Assembly (NCBI RefSeq): GCF_008274785.1
Contig: NZ_VTPU01000010.1
Span: forward strand, 1 to 64,000
Direction of reading: 5' to 3'
Length of the DNA stretch: 64,000 nucleotides
DNA from: Halomonas eurihalina
Lineage (GTDB): Bacteria > Pseudomonadota > Gammaproteobacteria > Pseudomonadales > Halomonadaceae
The translations under genes and the position numbers were made by a program. Of the stretch, positions 18,183-29,243 are shown in pieces. How positions within the stretch are numbered: the stretch's first letter is position 1; each line of letters opens with the position of its first letter. The notes below the pieces were generated by a model. The model had not been told where the DNA came from and did not search any database. It saw nothing but the letters and a program-made list of their open reading frames with translations.

Positions 18183-19226
18183 TCAGATACGCCCCTCTTC
18201 CACGGCATGACAGGCCACCTGGCCGCCATCGTCGGTGGCGATCAGGGCGGGCACTTCCTCGCGACAGCGGGTGTCGGCGTGGGGACAGCGGCCATGGAAG
18301 ACACATCCCGAGGGCAGATGGACCGGCGTCGGCACTTCGCCTTTTAGACGAATGTGCTGCGGACGATCGTCTTCGAGTCGCGGAATGGCTGACATCAGGG
18401 CCTGGGTGTAGGGATGGCGAGGACGGGCGAAGAGCGTGGCCGTGGGCGCCACTTCACAGACCCGGCCGAGATACATCACTGCCACGCGGGTGCCGAAGTG
18501 CTCGACCACGGCGAGATCGTGGGTGATGAACAGGTAGGTGAGATTGTGGCGCTGCTGGGCCTCCATCAGCAGGTTGAGTACCTGAGCCTGAATGGACACG
18601 TCCAGCGCCGAGATCGGCTCGTCGGCGACGATGAACTCGGGGTCGACCGCCAGGGCACGGGCAATGGCGATTCGCTGGCGTTGGCCACCCGAGAATTCGT
18701 GGCCGTAACGCGGGCCCCAATCCGGATCGATGCCGACCGACAGCATGACCTCGTTGACCTTGTCCTTGATCCGCTGGGCCGTCCAGTCGGGATGATGCAG
18801 CCGGATCGGCTCTTCCAGGGTCTGCTGAATCGTCATGCGTGGATTCAGCGACGCATACGGATTCTGGAAGATCATCTGCATGCGTCGGCGATAGGGCAAT
18901 AGCTGCTTGGTGGAGAGATCGTCGATACGCTGGCCAGCATAGTGGACCTCGCCGGCAGACGGCGTGATCAGGCCCATCACGGTGCGCGCCACGGTGGATT
19001 TGCCGCAGCCCGACTCGCCGACCACGCACAGCGCCTCGCCGCGCTGGATTTCCAGATCGACGCCATTGATGGCGTGCACATGCTCCTGATGACGAACCAG
19101 CTTGCCGCCCTTGAATTGGAGTTGTTCGAGAAAGTCGCCGGAGAGCGAGAAGCGCTTTTCCAGGCCGCGTAGCGCCAGCAGGGGCTGCGTCGCTTCCGAA
19201 ACGGGGGATGTGGCGGTCGAATTCAT
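18183..19226 (-). CDS. dppF: Oligo/dipeptide ABC transporter ATPase, DppF type
   Basis: The second ATPase of a peptide-type ABC importer, 347 residues. Walker A GESGCGKSTVARTV, signature FSGGQRQRIAIARAL and Walker B FIVADEPISALD are all present, with the C-terminal oligopeptide-transporter extension including a Cys-rich CVFHGRCPHADTRC, which may bind an Fe-S cluster as in other DppD/F proteins. It is the last gene of the five-gene operon and overlaps the DppD-type gene by one base. Exact substrate (dipeptide, heme, nickel or another peptide) is not fixed by sequence. Confidence 0.92.
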   Translation of the reverse strand: MNSTATSPVSEATQPLLALRGLEKRFSLSGDFLEQLQFKGGKLVRHQEHVHAINGVDLEIQRGEALCVVGESGCGKSTVARTVMGLITPSAGEVHYAGQRIDDLSTKQLLPYRRRMQMIFQNPYASLNPRMTIQQTLEEPIRLHHPDWTAQRIKDKVNEVMLSVGIDPDWGPRYGHEFSGGQRQRIAIARALAVDPEFIVADEPISALDVSIQAQVLNLLMEAQQRHNLTYLFITHDLAVVEHFGTRVAVMYLGRVCEVAPTATLFARPRHPYTQALMSAIPRLEDDRPQHIRLKGEVPTPVHLPSGCVFHGRCPHADTRCREEVPALIATDDGGQVACHAVEEGRI

Positions 19227-20245
19227 CAGTCTTGCTCCTCGGCCGGAATGCGTTCGCTTTCAATCATTTCGGCGACCATGTGACAGGCAGCCTGGCAATT
19301 GCCGGATGTCACGAACTCGGGTACCTGGTCATGGCAGGCCTGGCGACGACTGCCATCGGCGCGCTCGACGAAGCTACAGCGCGGATGGAAGGCGCAGCCG
19401 CTCGGCAGGTTGGATAGCGATGGCATGCTGCCGGGGATCTGATTGAGCCGCGAACCGGGCGTGGCCATCTGCGGCAGGGCATTGATCAGGCCCTGGGTGT
19501 AGGGATGCTGCGGATCATTGATGATCTCGCGGGTCGGCCCCTGTTCAATGACGCGGCCGGCGTACATGACCAGCATGCGCTGGGTGACCTGACTGACCAC
19601 GCCGAGATCGTGAGTGATCAGAATCAGGCCGACGTTGTGCTTCTCGCAAAGCTCGAGCAGCAGCGCCATGATTTCGGCCTGGATCGTTACATCCAATGCC
19701 GTGGTGGGTTCGTCGGCGATGATGATGTCGGGGTCGAGCAGCAGGGCAATGGCGATGATCACCCGCTGTCGCATGCCGCCCGAGAGCTCGTGGGGGTACT
19801 GATCGAGCCTGGCCTCGGGCGAGGGAATCTGGACCTGCTGCAGCTTGTTCAGCGAGATGCCGCGCGCTTCCCGCGTGCTGATCCGGCGGTGGGCCTTGAG
19901 GCATTCGACCATCTGCTCGCCAATGGTCAGCACCGGATTGAGCGTCATCATCGGATCCTGGAAGATCATCGACATGCGATGACCGCGCACCTTGCGCAAC
20001 GCCCGGTCGCTCAGCGTCGTGAGCTCCTGGCCGTCGAAACGGATACTGCCGCCGGCGATGTAGCCTGGCTTGGCGATCAGGTTGAGCAGACTGAAGGCGG
20101 CCACCGACTTGCCGGCGCCGGATTCGCCCACGATCCCCAGGCGCTCGCCGCGGTCCAGGCTGAAGCAGACGTCGCGCAGTGCCCTGACATCGCCGCCACG
20201 CAACGCGAAGCGCACGTCGAGGTGATTAACGTCGAGTAGAGACAT
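19226..20245 (-). CDS. dppD: Oligo/dipeptide ABC transporter ATPase, DppD type
   Basis: The first ATPase of the peptide importer, 339 residues, starting [20 protein letters not shown]. Walker [15 protein letters not shown], signature [15 protein letters not shown] and Walker [13 protein letters not shown] are visible, and the C-terminal extension carries [22 protein letters not shown], typical of DppD/OppD. The ATG at 20245 lies five bases after the permease stop. A longer upstream frame has no homology and overlaps the permease. Confidence 0.92.
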   Translation of the reverse strand: MSLLDVNHLDVRFALRGGDVRALRDVCFSLDRGERLGIVGESGAGKSVAAFSLLNLIAKPGYIAGGSIRFDGQELTTLSDRALRKVRGHRMSMIFQDPMMTLNPVLTIGEQMVECLKAHRRISTREARGISLNKLQQVQIPSPEARLDQYPHELSGGMRQRVIIAIALLLDPDIIIADEPTTALDVTIQAEIMALLLELCEKHNVGLILITHDLGVVSQVTQRMLVMYAGRVIEQGPTREIINDPQHPYTQGLINALPQMATPGSRLNQIPGSMPSLSNLPSGCAFHPRCSFVERADGSRRQACHDQVPEFVTSGNCQAACHMVAEMIESERIPAEEQD

Positions 20246-20250
20246 GAGAT

Positions 20251-21192
20251 TCAGCCCTTGTAGAGTCGCGGGTTCAGCACATCGCGCAGCCAATCGCCGA
20301 GCAGGTTGATCACCAGCACCAGCACCACCAGCACCAGACCGGGGATCAAGGTGATCCACCAGGAGCCGGACTGCAGATAATCGAAGCCGGATTTGATCAG
20401 CGAACCCAGCGACGGCTGGGTCTCGGGCATACCGAGGCCGAGGAAGGACAGTGCCGCCTCCGAGATGATGGCATTGGCCACCTGTACGGTGGAGATGACG
20501 AAGATCGGCGACAGGGTATTGGGCAGAATATGCCGGAACATGATCCGCCGGCTCGGAAGGCCCATCACCCGCGCGGCATCGACGTATTCCTTGCCTTTCT
20601 CGGCGAGCACCGAGGCACGCACGGTTCGCGCATACTGCGGCCATTCGGCCAGGCCGATGATCAGCACCAGCAGCGGCACCGCATAGTCGCTGAAGGTGCC
20701 ACCACCGAAGATCGCCTTGAACAGCGCGCCGACCACGATGGCCACCATCAGGGTCGAGAAGGAGAGCTGGATATCGGCCAGACGCATCAGGAAGGCATCG
20801 ACGCGTCCACCCAGGTAACCGGCCAGCAGGCCGAAACAGATTCCGAGTGTCGCCTGCAGAGCCACGGCGCCAAAGCCGATGATCAGCGAGACGCGCGCGC
20901 CGTAGAGAATCGTCGACAGCAGATCGCGCCCCTGGGCGTCGGTTCCCATCAGGTAGGTTGGGTCGCTGCCGTCCACCCAGAAGGGCGGCAGCTCGGAAGC
21001 CAGGATGTCGATCTGCGCCAGATCGTAGGGGTTCATCGGTGCCAGCCAGGGAGCCAGGACGGCGGCGGCAACCAGCAGGATGAATACCAGCAGGCTGAGC
21101 TGGGCGATCAGGTCACGTTTGAAACTGTAGAGCAGGAAGGAATCGCGAAAGCGCTCCCACCGGCTCGCGGGTCGAGTCGTCAGCGTAGTCAT
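20251..21192 (-). CDS. dppC: Peptide ABC transporter permease, DppC type
   Basis: A 313-residue inner-membrane permease. It has an N-terminal OppC-type extension (first TM near residues 31-53), then the typical DppC core with AQGRDLLSTILYGARVSL and the cytoplasmic EAA loop (YVDAARVMGLPSRRIMFRHILPN). The ATG overlaps the stop of dppB (ATGA). It pairs with DppB to form the membrane channel. Confidence 0.93.
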   Translation of the reverse strand: MTTLTTRPASRWERFRDSFLLYSFKRDLIAQLSLLVFILLVAAAVLAPWLAPMNPYDLAQIDILASELPPFWVDGSDPTYLMGTDAQGRDLLSTILYGARVSLIIGFGAVALQATLGICFGLLAGYLGGRVDAFLMRLADIQLSFSTLMVAIVVGALFKAIFGGGTFSDYAVPLLVLIIGLAEWPQYARTVRASVLAEKGKEYVDAARVMGLPSRRIMFRHILPNTLSPIFVISTVQVANAIISEAALSFLGLGMPETQPSLGSLIKSGFDYLQSGSWWITLIPGLVLVVLVLVINLLGDWLRDVLNPRLYKG

Positions 21193-22235
21193 GCGGGTTT
21201 TCCTGTCAGCTTGACGGTGGGATTGATCAGGCCATAGATCAGATCGACCAGGGTGTTGGTGATCACGAAGATCAGCCCCACGATCATCAGGTAGGTGACG
21301 ATCAGAGGGATGTCGGAGCGCTCGATGGCATCGAGGAACATCAGTCCCATGCCAGGCCACTGGAACACCGTCTCGGTGAGGATGGTGTAGGCCACCAGGG
21401 TACCGATCTGCACGCCGCCCACGGTGATCACCGGCAGCATGGTGTTCTTGAGCGCATGCAGGAAATAGATGCGACGCGGCGAGATGCCCTTGGCGCGGGC
21501 GAACTTCACGTAGTCGGACTGCAGTACTTCGAGCATTTCGGCGCGGATCAGGCGGATGAACAGCGGCAGCATGATCGAGGCCAGCGAAATGGCTGGCAGC
21601 ACCAGATAGGTCAACCCCTCGAGCGAGGCGAAGTTGGTTTCCCAGGTGCCGAAGACGTGCACCGGATCGCCGCGTCCATAGGCGGGCATGCCGCCCTCGG
21701 TACTGATCAGGTCGTTGAGCCAGGCGCCCCAGCCGGTATCCGCCGGAAAGGGCGACCAACTGACGCCAATGGCGAATATCTGGATCAGTACGATGGCGGT
21801 GAGAAACACCGGAATCGAGATGCCGACGATCGAGACGCCCATGAAGAAGCGCGACAGCCAGGCGCGTGGTTTGATGGCGCTATAGACGCCGATGGGCACC
21901 GACAACGCGATGATCAGGAAGGTCGTTGCGGCGACCAGCTCCAGGGTGGCCGGCAAGTGGCGCAGCACGACGTCAGTGGTCGGCTGGTTGAAGACGTAGG
22001 AATAGCCGAAGTCGAAATGCGCGGCATTGACGGCGAAGCGCAGGTACTGCACCAGGAAGGGATCGTTGAGGCCGAGCTCCTCGCGCAGGGCCTCACGCTC
22101 GCTCTCTGGCACAGACTGACCGACCATCTGCTGGATGGGGTCGCCCAGATTGTCTTGTATGGCGAAGGCGATCACACTGATGACGAACATCACCAGCAGC
22201 GCATGAAAGAGGCGCTTGATCAGAAAAGCGATCAT
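21189..22235 (-). CDS. dppB: Peptide ABC transporter permease, DppB type
   Basis: A 348-residue permease with the DppB N-terminus (MIAFLIKRLFHALLVMFVIS), an insert of about 50 residues between membrane segments (AWLNDLISTEGGMPAYGRGD), and the EAA motif (YVKFARAKGISPRRIYFLHALKN). It starts 161 bases after the binding-protein gene stop; that gap holds a strong hairpin. It overlaps dppC by four bases. Confidence 0.93.
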   Translation of the reverse strand: MIAFLIKRLFHALLVMFVISVIAFAIQDNLGDPIQQMVGQSVPESEREALREELGLNDPFLVQYLRFAVNAAHFDFGYSYVFNQPTTDVVLRHLPATLELVAATTFLIIALSVPIGVYSAIKPRAWLSRFFMGVSIVGISIPVFLTAIVLIQIFAIGVSWSPFPADTGWGAWLNDLISTEGGMPAYGRGDPVHVFGTWETNFASLEGLTYLVLPAISLASIMLPLFIRLIRAEMLEVLQSDYVKFARAKGISPRRIYFLHALKNTMLPVITVGGVQIGTLVAYTILTETVFQWPGMGLMFLDAIERSDIPLIVTYLMIVGLIFVITNTLVDLIYGLINPTVKLTGKPA

Positions 22236-22303
22236 GAGTGGCGTTCCATTTTCGAAGGGGGCTCGTTATTGACAGGGCCCGGTTCAGTCGGGAGCCGAGC
22301 ACA

Positions 22304-22335
22304 CCGAGACGCGCCCCTTGGCGGGGGCGTCTCGG
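22304..22335 (-). promoter_or_regulatory. Stem-loop between dppA and dppB
   Basis: Arms CCGAGACGC...CCCC and GGGGGCGTCTCGG pair over 13 bp with a single bulged G and a five-base loop. On the minus strand no T-run follows, so it probably protects or trims the 3' end of the binding-protein mRNA. Such intercistronic hairpins help keep the binding protein in excess over the permease in many ABC operons; here that is inferred. Confidence 0.6.
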
Positions 22336-22396
22336 CATTGGAGTGTCGAGCTGCCGGCCCTGGCTCAGTGCTGCCCAGGTGCCGGTTGGAAGGTGG

Positions 22397-23974
22397 TTAG
22401 TCTTCTTCCTCGACGACGAGATCCCCGAGGTAGGGGAAGTTCATCACGTTGACGATCGGCTCGAGGTCGACGTTGGTATCAGCGGCCCAGGCCAGATCCT
22501 GCCAGTGCAGCATGATGACAGCGGCATCGTCATAGACGATTTTTTCGGCCTGCTGGAGCATTTCGGCCCGCTTCTGCTTATCGAGTTCGACGTTGGCATC
22601 GGCCACTAGCTTGTCGAGTTCGGGGTTGCAGTAGTTGCTAGCGTTGTACTGGCCGGCACCGGTCTCGGGATCTGGACAGGCCGTCATGTACTCGAAGAAG
22701 TTGGCCGAGTCTTCAGTGTCGGCATGCCAACCGAGCATCATCATGTCGGCAGCGCGGTCATCGAGCTCGCCCCAGTACTGGGCCTTGGGTAGGGTCTTGA
22801 GATCCACCGTGACGTTGATGCGCGCCAGCATGGCAGCGATTGCCTGGGCGATCTTGGCATCGTTCACGTAGCGGTTGTTGGGCGCCATCATGGTGATCTC
22901 GAAGCCATCCTCATAGCCGGCCTCGGCCATCAGTTGCTTGGCCTTTTCCAGGTCGTAGCGAGGCTTCAGTTCAGGATTGTGTCCTGCATAGCCCTCTGGG
23001 GAGAATTGGGCCGCCGGGGTGGCGAAGCCCTTCATCAAGCGGTCGGCGATGCCTTCCTGGTTGATGGCATAGGCGAAGGCCTGGCGAACCCGCTTGTCCT
23101 TGAAGGGCTCGACACGGTCCTGATTCATGTAAAAGTAGATGATCCGTGTGCCGGTCATGGTGACCAGCTTGGCGTTGTCGTCCTCACGGACGCGTTCCAG
23201 GTCGTTGGGCGGCACCGGCGCGATGAAGTCGACATCGCCGGAGAGCAGGGCGGCCACGCGGGTGGCGTTCTCGCTGATCGGCGTCAGCTCGATCTTGTCG
23301 ACATTGCCCGGGGACTGCTCGTCCCAGTACTCGTCGTTGCGCTCGAAGACGACGCGCACGCCTTGCTGCCTGTCGGTGACCTCATAAGGGCCGGTACCGG
23401 ACAAGTGGCTAGAGGCATAGGTACTGCCTTGCTTGCTGATCGTCCCCTTGTCCTTGCCACTCTCATCTTCTCCAGAATAGAACTGGCTATCCATCGGGAA
23501 GATGTAGGTCGCCAGGTTGAGCAGCAGAGGGTAGGGCTTCTTGGTCTTGATCTCGACGGTATGCTCGTCGACCGCCGAGGCGCTCTCAATGGGTTCGAAG
23601 ATAGCCTTGAAATCGGGGCTGCGCTTGAGACGCTCGATGGTCCAGACCACGTCCTTGGCGGTGAAGGTATTGCCGCTGTGGAATTCGACGTCTTCGCGCA
23701 GGTTCATGCGCAGGGTGGTGTCGTCGACCCGCTCCCAGCCGGTCGCCAGGCGCGGCTCGATCTCGAGATCCTTGTTCCAGCGCACCAGCGGGTCGAAGGT
23801 CATGTGCGACAGTTGCAGGATGCCGCCGGAGAGTTGCTGATGGATGTCGAGCGACACCGGGTCGGCGTCGTAGGCCATGCGCAGAGTGGTTTCGGCCTGG
23901 GCGGCCGGGGCGAGGGCAGCGGAGGTCATGGCGGCGCCGATGACGCTAGCCAGCAGAGTCTTCTTGATTGTCAT
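22397..23974 (-). CDS. dppA: Periplasmic peptide-binding protein, DppA/SBP_bac_5 family
   Basis: A 525-residue family-5 solute-binding protein that captures peptides for the DppBCDF importer. The start at 23974 gives a signal peptide MTIKKTLLASVIGAAMTSAALAPAAQA followed by ETTLRMAYDADPVSLD (both read in parts). LATGWERVDDTTLRMNLREDVEFHSG is the family signature region. An ATG four codons upstream (23986) is possible but has no visible ribosome site. The C-terminus is acidic (VVEEED). First gene of the operon. Confidence 0.92.
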   Translation of the reverse strand: MTIKKTLLASVIGAAMTSAALAPAAQAETTLRMAYDADPVSLDIHQQLSGGILQLSHMTFDPLVRWNKDLEIEPRLATGWERVDDTTLRMNLREDVEFHSGNTFTAKDVVWTIERLKRSPDFKAIFEPIESASAVDEHTVEIKTKKPYPLLLNLATYIFPMDSQFYSGEDESGKDKGTISKQGSTYASSHLSGTGPYEVTDRQQGVRVVFERNDEYWDEQSPGNVDKIELTPISENATRVAALLSGDVDFIAPVPPNDLERVREDDNAKLVTMTGTRIIYFYMNQDRVEPFKDKRVRQAFAYAINQEGIADRLMKGFATPAAQFSPEGYAGHNPELKPRYDLEKAKQLMAEAGYEDGFEITMMAPNNRYVNDAKIAQAIAAMLARINVTVDLKTLPKAQYWGELDDRAADMMMLGWHADTEDSANFFEYMTACPDPETGAGQYNASNYCNPELDKLVADANVELDKQKRAEMLQQAEKIVYDDAAVIMLHWQDLAWAADTNVDLEPIVNVMNFPYLGDLVVEEED

Positions 23975-24074
23975 GTGTCGTTCCATGCCGGATGGATTGT
24001 TATCGGTATCACGGCCGACGGTCGTGATGACCATTATGCTCCATTCACCAACATAGAGAGCTTTGAGGGAAGCG

Positions 24075-24090
24075 CACAATCGAAATTGTG
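24075..24090. promoter_or_regulatory. Palindrome CACAAT-CGAA-ATTGTG upstream of dppA
   Basis: A perfect 6-4-6 inverted repeat lies between the carbonic anhydrase gene and dppA, about 100 bases upstream of the dppA start. It is a plausible operator for the importer operon. No regulator is identified. Confidence 0.4.
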
Positions 24091-24101
24091 ACACGCCCCA
24101 T

Positions 24102-24129
24102 GCGCCCGGCGAATAACGATGCCGGGCGC
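24102..24129 (-). terminator. GC-rich hairpin after the carbonic anhydrase gene
   Basis: Nine-bp perfect arms GCGCCCGGC (24102-24110) and GCCGGGCGC (24121-24129) with a 10-base loop lie 11 bases past the stop of the minus-strand carbonic anhydrase gene. No T-run follows, so termination may be weak or the hairpin may only stabilise the mRNA 3' end. Confidence 0.5.
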
Positions 24130-24140
24130 GAGGAGGGCGC

Positions 24141-24794
24141 TCAGTCTTCGCTGGCGGGCGTGACGCGATCGATGCGATACAGCTGAGCGACCTGGTCGAG
24201 GCCGTGGACACTGCATTCCAGGTCGGTGACGCGCCCATCGCTCAGGCCATAGACCCAGCCATGGACGGAGAGCTCCTGGCCACGTTGCCAGGCACGTTGA
24301 ATGATCTTGGTACGGCACAGGTTCTTGACCTGGGCCTCGACATTGAGCTCGCACATGCGATCGACCTGCTCGTCCTGCGACAGTGAGGACAGCGAGGCAC
24401 GATGCTGGCTGTAGAGGTCGCGTACCGAATGCAGCCAGTAATCGACGATGCCGCATTCGCCGCCGGTGACCGCGGCACGAATGCCGCCGCAACCATAGTG
24501 GCCGACGATCATGATGTGCTTGACCTTGAGCACATCCACGGCGAACTGCACCACCGAAAGGGCGTTCATGTCGTTGTGGTGCAGCAGGTTGGCGACGTTG
24601 CGGTGAACGAACACTTCCCCGGGCGGCAGGTCGATGATCTGATTGGCCGGCACGCGGCTGTCGGAACAGCCGATCCACAGGTATTCCGGGGTCTGCTGCC
24701 GTGCCAGGCGAGCGAAGAAGTCGGGATCGTCGCGACACATCTGCTCTGCCCAGGCGCGGTTGTTCTCCAGCAGGGTATCGATGTCATTGCTCAT
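24141..24794 (-). CDS. can: Beta-class carbonic anhydrase
   Basis: Interconverts CO2 and bicarbonate. The 217-residue protein starts [19 protein letters not shown]. The zinc site of beta-carbonic anhydrases is visible as GCSDSRVPA and [10 protein letters not shown], with HRNVANL between them. A longer frame to 24866 has no support. Expressed alone on the minus strand; gor is divergent from it. Confidence 0.95.
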   Translation of the reverse strand: MSNDIDTLLENNRAWAEQMCRDDPDFFARLARQQTPEYLWIGCSDSRVPANQIIDLPPGEVFVHRNVANLLHHNDMNALSVVQFAVDVLKVKHIMIVGHYGCGGIRAAVTGGECGIVDYWLHSVRDLYSQHRASLSSLSQDEQVDRMCELNVEAQVKNLCRTKIIQRAWQRGQELSVHGWVYGLSDGRVTDLECSVHGLDQVAQLYRIDRVTPASED

Positions 24795-24958
24795 GGTCGG
24801 GCTCCGGCAAGGATGGGACGAAAGACGAAGGAGCCTTCTTTTACCGTCAGCGGGGATGCGGGTCAACCGCTCTCCCGGGGCGCCACCTTGGCTGGTATGA
24901 TCGCGCCATTGCCCACAGGGCCTGGATGATGGGGCCCGACCGTTTACAGGAGAATCGC

Positions 24959-26320
24959 GTGTCAGATTTCGACTATGACCTGTTCGTCATCGGGGCAGGG
25001 TCCGGCGGTGTGCGTGCCGCCCGTACCGCCGCCGCCACAGGAGCCCGGGTCGCCGTGGCCGAGGACCGTTACCTCGGGGGCACCTGCGTCAATGTTGGCT
25101 GCGTGCCCAAGAAGCTGTATTCCTATGCGGCTCATTTCCATGAAGCCTTCGAGGACTCCGGCGGCTTCGGCTGGCAATTGGCCGAGGAGCCGTCATTCGA
25201 CTGGGCGACCCTGCGCGACAACAAGATCGGCGAGATCAAGCGTCTCAATGGCATTTATGGCCGGCTGTTGGACAATGCCGACGTACGCCTGATCAATGGT
25301 CGCGCCAGCGTGGTCGACGCGCATCACGTCGAGGTCGGTGGCGAGACGCTCAGCGCCGAGAAGATCCTGGTGGCCGTGGGCGGCTGGCCCTGGGTGCCGG
25401 ATTTCCCGGGCAACGAGCTGACCCTGAACTCCAATCAGATCTTCGACCTCGATGACTTCCCGCAGCGCTTCCTGGTGCTCGGCGGCGGCTACATCGCCGT
25501 GGAGTTCGCCAGCATCTTCAATGGCTTGGGCAGCGAATCCCATCTCGTCTATCGCGGCGAGCTATTCCTGCGCGGGTTCGACAACGAGGTACGCGAATTC
25601 ACCCGCGACGAGATGGCCAAGAAGGGCGTCAACCTGCACTTCAACACCAACATCGAAACCATCGAGAAGGTGGAGACCGGGCTCAAGGTCACGCTCACCG
25701 ACGGCCGCACGCTGGAGGTAGACGCGGTGCTCGCCGCCACCGGACGTCGGCCGCATCTGGCTGGGCTCGGCCTCGACCGGCTCGACGTTGCCACCAACGA
25801 CGATGGCTCCCTCAAGGTCAACGAGCGTTTCGAGACCTCGGTGCCCTCGATCCTCGCACTCGGTGATGTCACCGGTGGCCCCGAGCTGACGCCGGTGGCG
25901 CTGGAAGAGGCCATGAAGCTGGTCGAGCACCACTTTGGCGACACCACCCCCGAGCCGCTGGATTATGAACGTGTGGCGACTGCCGTGTTTTGCCATCCGA
26001 ACATCGGCACCGTCGGCCTCTCGGAAGAGGCGGCCCGTGAGCGTTTCGAGGCGATCCGCGTCTACAGTGCCGACTTCCGTCCCATGAAGCACACGCTCTC
26101 CGGCAGCAGCGAGCGCAGCCTGATGAAGCTGATCGTCGACGATGCCAGCGACGTGGTGGTCGGCGCCCACATGGTGGGCGAGGAGGCTGGCGAGATCATC
26201 CAGGGTATCGCCATCGCCGTGCGAGCCGGGCTGACCAAGGCACAGTTCGACCAGACGGTGGGCATTCATCCCACCGGCGCCGAAGAATTCGTGACCATGC
26301 GTACTCCGACACGCCGCTGA
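24959..26320 (+). CDS. gor: Glutathione-disulfide reductase
   Basis: FAD- and NADPH-dependent reduction of glutathione disulfide in the cytoplasm. The GTG at 24959 is chosen because CAGGAG lies seven bases upstream and because it gives [22 protein letters not shown], a normal N-terminus. The redox-active disulfide motif [19 protein letters not shown] and the C-terminal proton-acceptor motif [11 protein letters not shown] are present. ALGDVTG marks the second FAD motif. The 453-residue length matches glutathione reductase rather than lipoamide dehydrogenase. Confidence 0.93.
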   Translation: MSDFDYDLFVIGAGSGGVRAARTAAATGARVAVAEDRYLGGTCVNVGCVPKKLYSYAAHFHEAFEDSGGFGWQLAEEPSFDWATLRDNKIGEIKRLNGIYGRLLDNADVRLINGRASVVDAHHVEVGGETLSAEKILVAVGGWPWVPDFPGNELTLNSNQIFDLDDFPQRFLVLGGGYIAVEFASIFNGLGSESHLVYRGELFLRGFDNEVREFTRDEMAKKGVNLHFNTNIETIEKVETGLKVTLTDGRTLEVDAVLAATGRRPHLAGLGLDRLDVATNDDGSLKVNERFETSVPSILALGDVTGGPELTPVALEEAMKLVEHHFGDTTPEPLDYERVATAVFCHPNIGTVGLSEEAARERFEAIRVYSADFRPMKHTLSGSSERSLMKLIVDDASDVVVGAHMVGEEAGEIIQGIAIAVRAGLTKAQFDQTVGIHPTGAEEFVTMRTPTRR

Positions 26321-26358
26321 CAGCCTTCAGGCAAGCTTGTCACAGTGATGTCATTCGG

Positions 26359-26384
26359 ACGGGCCACCCTCAGGGGTGGCCCGT
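26359..26384 (+). terminator. Hairpin terminator after gor
   Basis: Arms ACGGGCCACC (26359-26368) and GGTGGCCCGT (26375-26384) form a perfect 10-bp stem, 38 bases past the gor stop. The following bases (TGCGTTATAC) are only mildly T-rich. It separates gor from the ectoine promoter region. Confidence 0.6.
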
Positions 26385-26426
26385 TGCGTTATACGTATGG
26401 CCAGGACGAATGTGGGCTAAACTGGG

Positions 26427-26477
26427 TTGTACGAAAGAGTTGTACGAAAGTCCTGCATTCGATGCTTTTCCGTACAA
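26427..26477. repeat. TTGTACGAAAG repeats upstream of ectA
   Basis: The 11-mer TTGTACGAAAG occurs at 26427-26437 and 26440-26450 (13-base period), and a related inverted copy (CTTTTCCGTACAA) lies at 26465-26477. All three sit about 140-190 bases before the ectA promoter, in the 355-base gap after gor. They look like an array of binding sites for an activator or nucleoid protein; the binding protein is unknown. Apart from these repeats, the gor terminator and the promoter, I see nothing else in this gap. Confidence 0.5.
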
Positions 26478-26614
26478 GACCTGCCAGAGGACATCCGGCA
26501 GTACGGTCGCTGGTGGTCGATGTCGAAAGGGAGGAGAGAGCCGCCACATACGCGGCCTGTGGAGTAGGTCATAATTTTCTATTATGGAACTCAGCGAGCA
26601 AGATAACCTGATTT

Positions 26615-26643
26615 TTGAAATGACCATAAGCGGCTGTTATGAT
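26615..26643 (+). promoter_or_regulatory. Sigma-70-type extended -10 promoter of ectABC
   Basis: TTGAAA (26615-26620) and TATGAT (26638-26643) are separated by exactly 17 bases, and a TG at 26635-26636 makes an extended -10. Transcription would begin near 26650, giving a leader of roughly 26 bases before the ectA ATG. This is the clearest promoter in the window and fits osmotically driven ectoine expression. No good Shine-Dalgarno is visible before ectA. Confidence 0.75.
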
Positions 26644-26675
26644 GCCGATCAAATTCGCTACAGCGAACTACGACA

Positions 26676-28602
<1,927 letters not shown>

Positions 28603-28646
28603 TCGCCTGAGGTGCGCCATCGGGCCTGTCCATGGCATCCTGTATC

Positions 28647-28668
28647 GGTCGGCCGCGCGCGGCCGACC
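28647..28668. promoter_or_regulatory. 22-bp perfect palindrome between ectB and ectC
   Basis: An uninterrupted palindrome with half-site GGTCGGCCGCG lies in the 92-base gap before ectC. As RNA it forms a long GC hairpin; as DNA it has full dyad symmetry suited to a dimeric regulator. No T-run follows. ectC therefore sits behind a structured junction and may be tuned separately from ectAB. Confidence 0.65.
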
Positions 28669-28694
28669 AGTCATTGATTCACCGGAGAATCGAC

Positions 28695-29099
28695 ATGATC
28701 GTTCGCAATCTCGAAGAAGCGCGCCAGACCGACCGTCTGGTCACCGCCGAAAACGGCAACTGGGACAGCACTCGCCTGTCGCTGGCCGAGGATGGCGGCA
28801 ACTGCTCCTTCCACATCACCCGCATCTTCGAGGGTACCGAGACCCACATCCACTACAAGCATCACTTCGAGGCCGTGTATTGCATCGAAGGCGAGGGCGA
28901 AGTGGAAACCCTGGCCGATGGCAAGATCTGGCCCATCAAACCGGGTGACATCTACATCCTCGACCAGCACGACGAGCACCTGCTGCGCGCCAGCAAGACC
29001 ATGCACCTGGCCTGCGTGTTCACGCCGGGCCTGACTGGCAACGAAGTGCACCGCGAAGACGGTTCCTACGCACCTGCCGACGACCAGAAGCCGCTGTAA
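28695..29099 (+). CDS. ectC: L-ectoine synthase EctC
   Basis: Cupin-fold metalloenzyme that cyclises N-gamma-acetyl-diaminobutyrate to ectoine. The 134-residue product begins [21 protein letters not shown] and contains the cupin segments [20 protein letters not shown] and [19 protein letters not shown] lies just upstream of the ATG. The stop codon lies in a 15-bp tandem duplication. No ectoine hydroxylase gene (ectD) is in the window. Confidence 0.97.
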   Translation: MIVRNLEEARQTDRLVTAENGNWDSTRLSLAEDGGNCSFHITRIFEGTETHIHYKHHFEAVYCIEGEGEVETLADGKIWPIKPGDIYILDQHDEHLLRASKTMHLACVFTPGLTGNEVHREDGSYAPADDQKPL

Positions 29100-29121
29100 C
29101 CCGACATGCTGTAACCCGACA
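29093..29121. repeat. 15-bp tandem duplication across the ectC stop
   Basis: GCTGTAACCCGACA occurs at 29093-29106 and again at 29108-29121. The first copy contains the ectC stop TAA. It looks like a small recent duplication and leaves the coding sequence intact. Confidence 0.8.
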
Positions 29122-29145
29122 CAGTATTCTGCCGTCTCGCACGAG

Positions 29146-29176
29146 GAGCCCCCGGTCACCGATCGGGGGCTCTTTC
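29146..29176 (+). terminator. Rho-independent terminator of ectABC
   Basis: Nine-bp arms GAGCCCCCG (29146-29154) and CGGGGGCTC (29164-29172) with a nine-base loop, followed by TTTCGTT. It lies 46 bases after the ectC stop and ends the ectoine operon. Confidence 0.85.
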
Positions 29177-29243
29177 GTTGGTCGTTCCGGCGTGGATTGC
29201 CAGTGGCTGGACGCCCCGGACGTTTCATGCCTACTATTGCATC

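Noticed and set aside
28632-28650. Sigma-54-like TGGCAT element before ectC
   Set aside because: The expected -12 GC is not at the right distance from the -24 GG; the match is too poor to call, although a separate ectC promoter has been reported in Halomonas.
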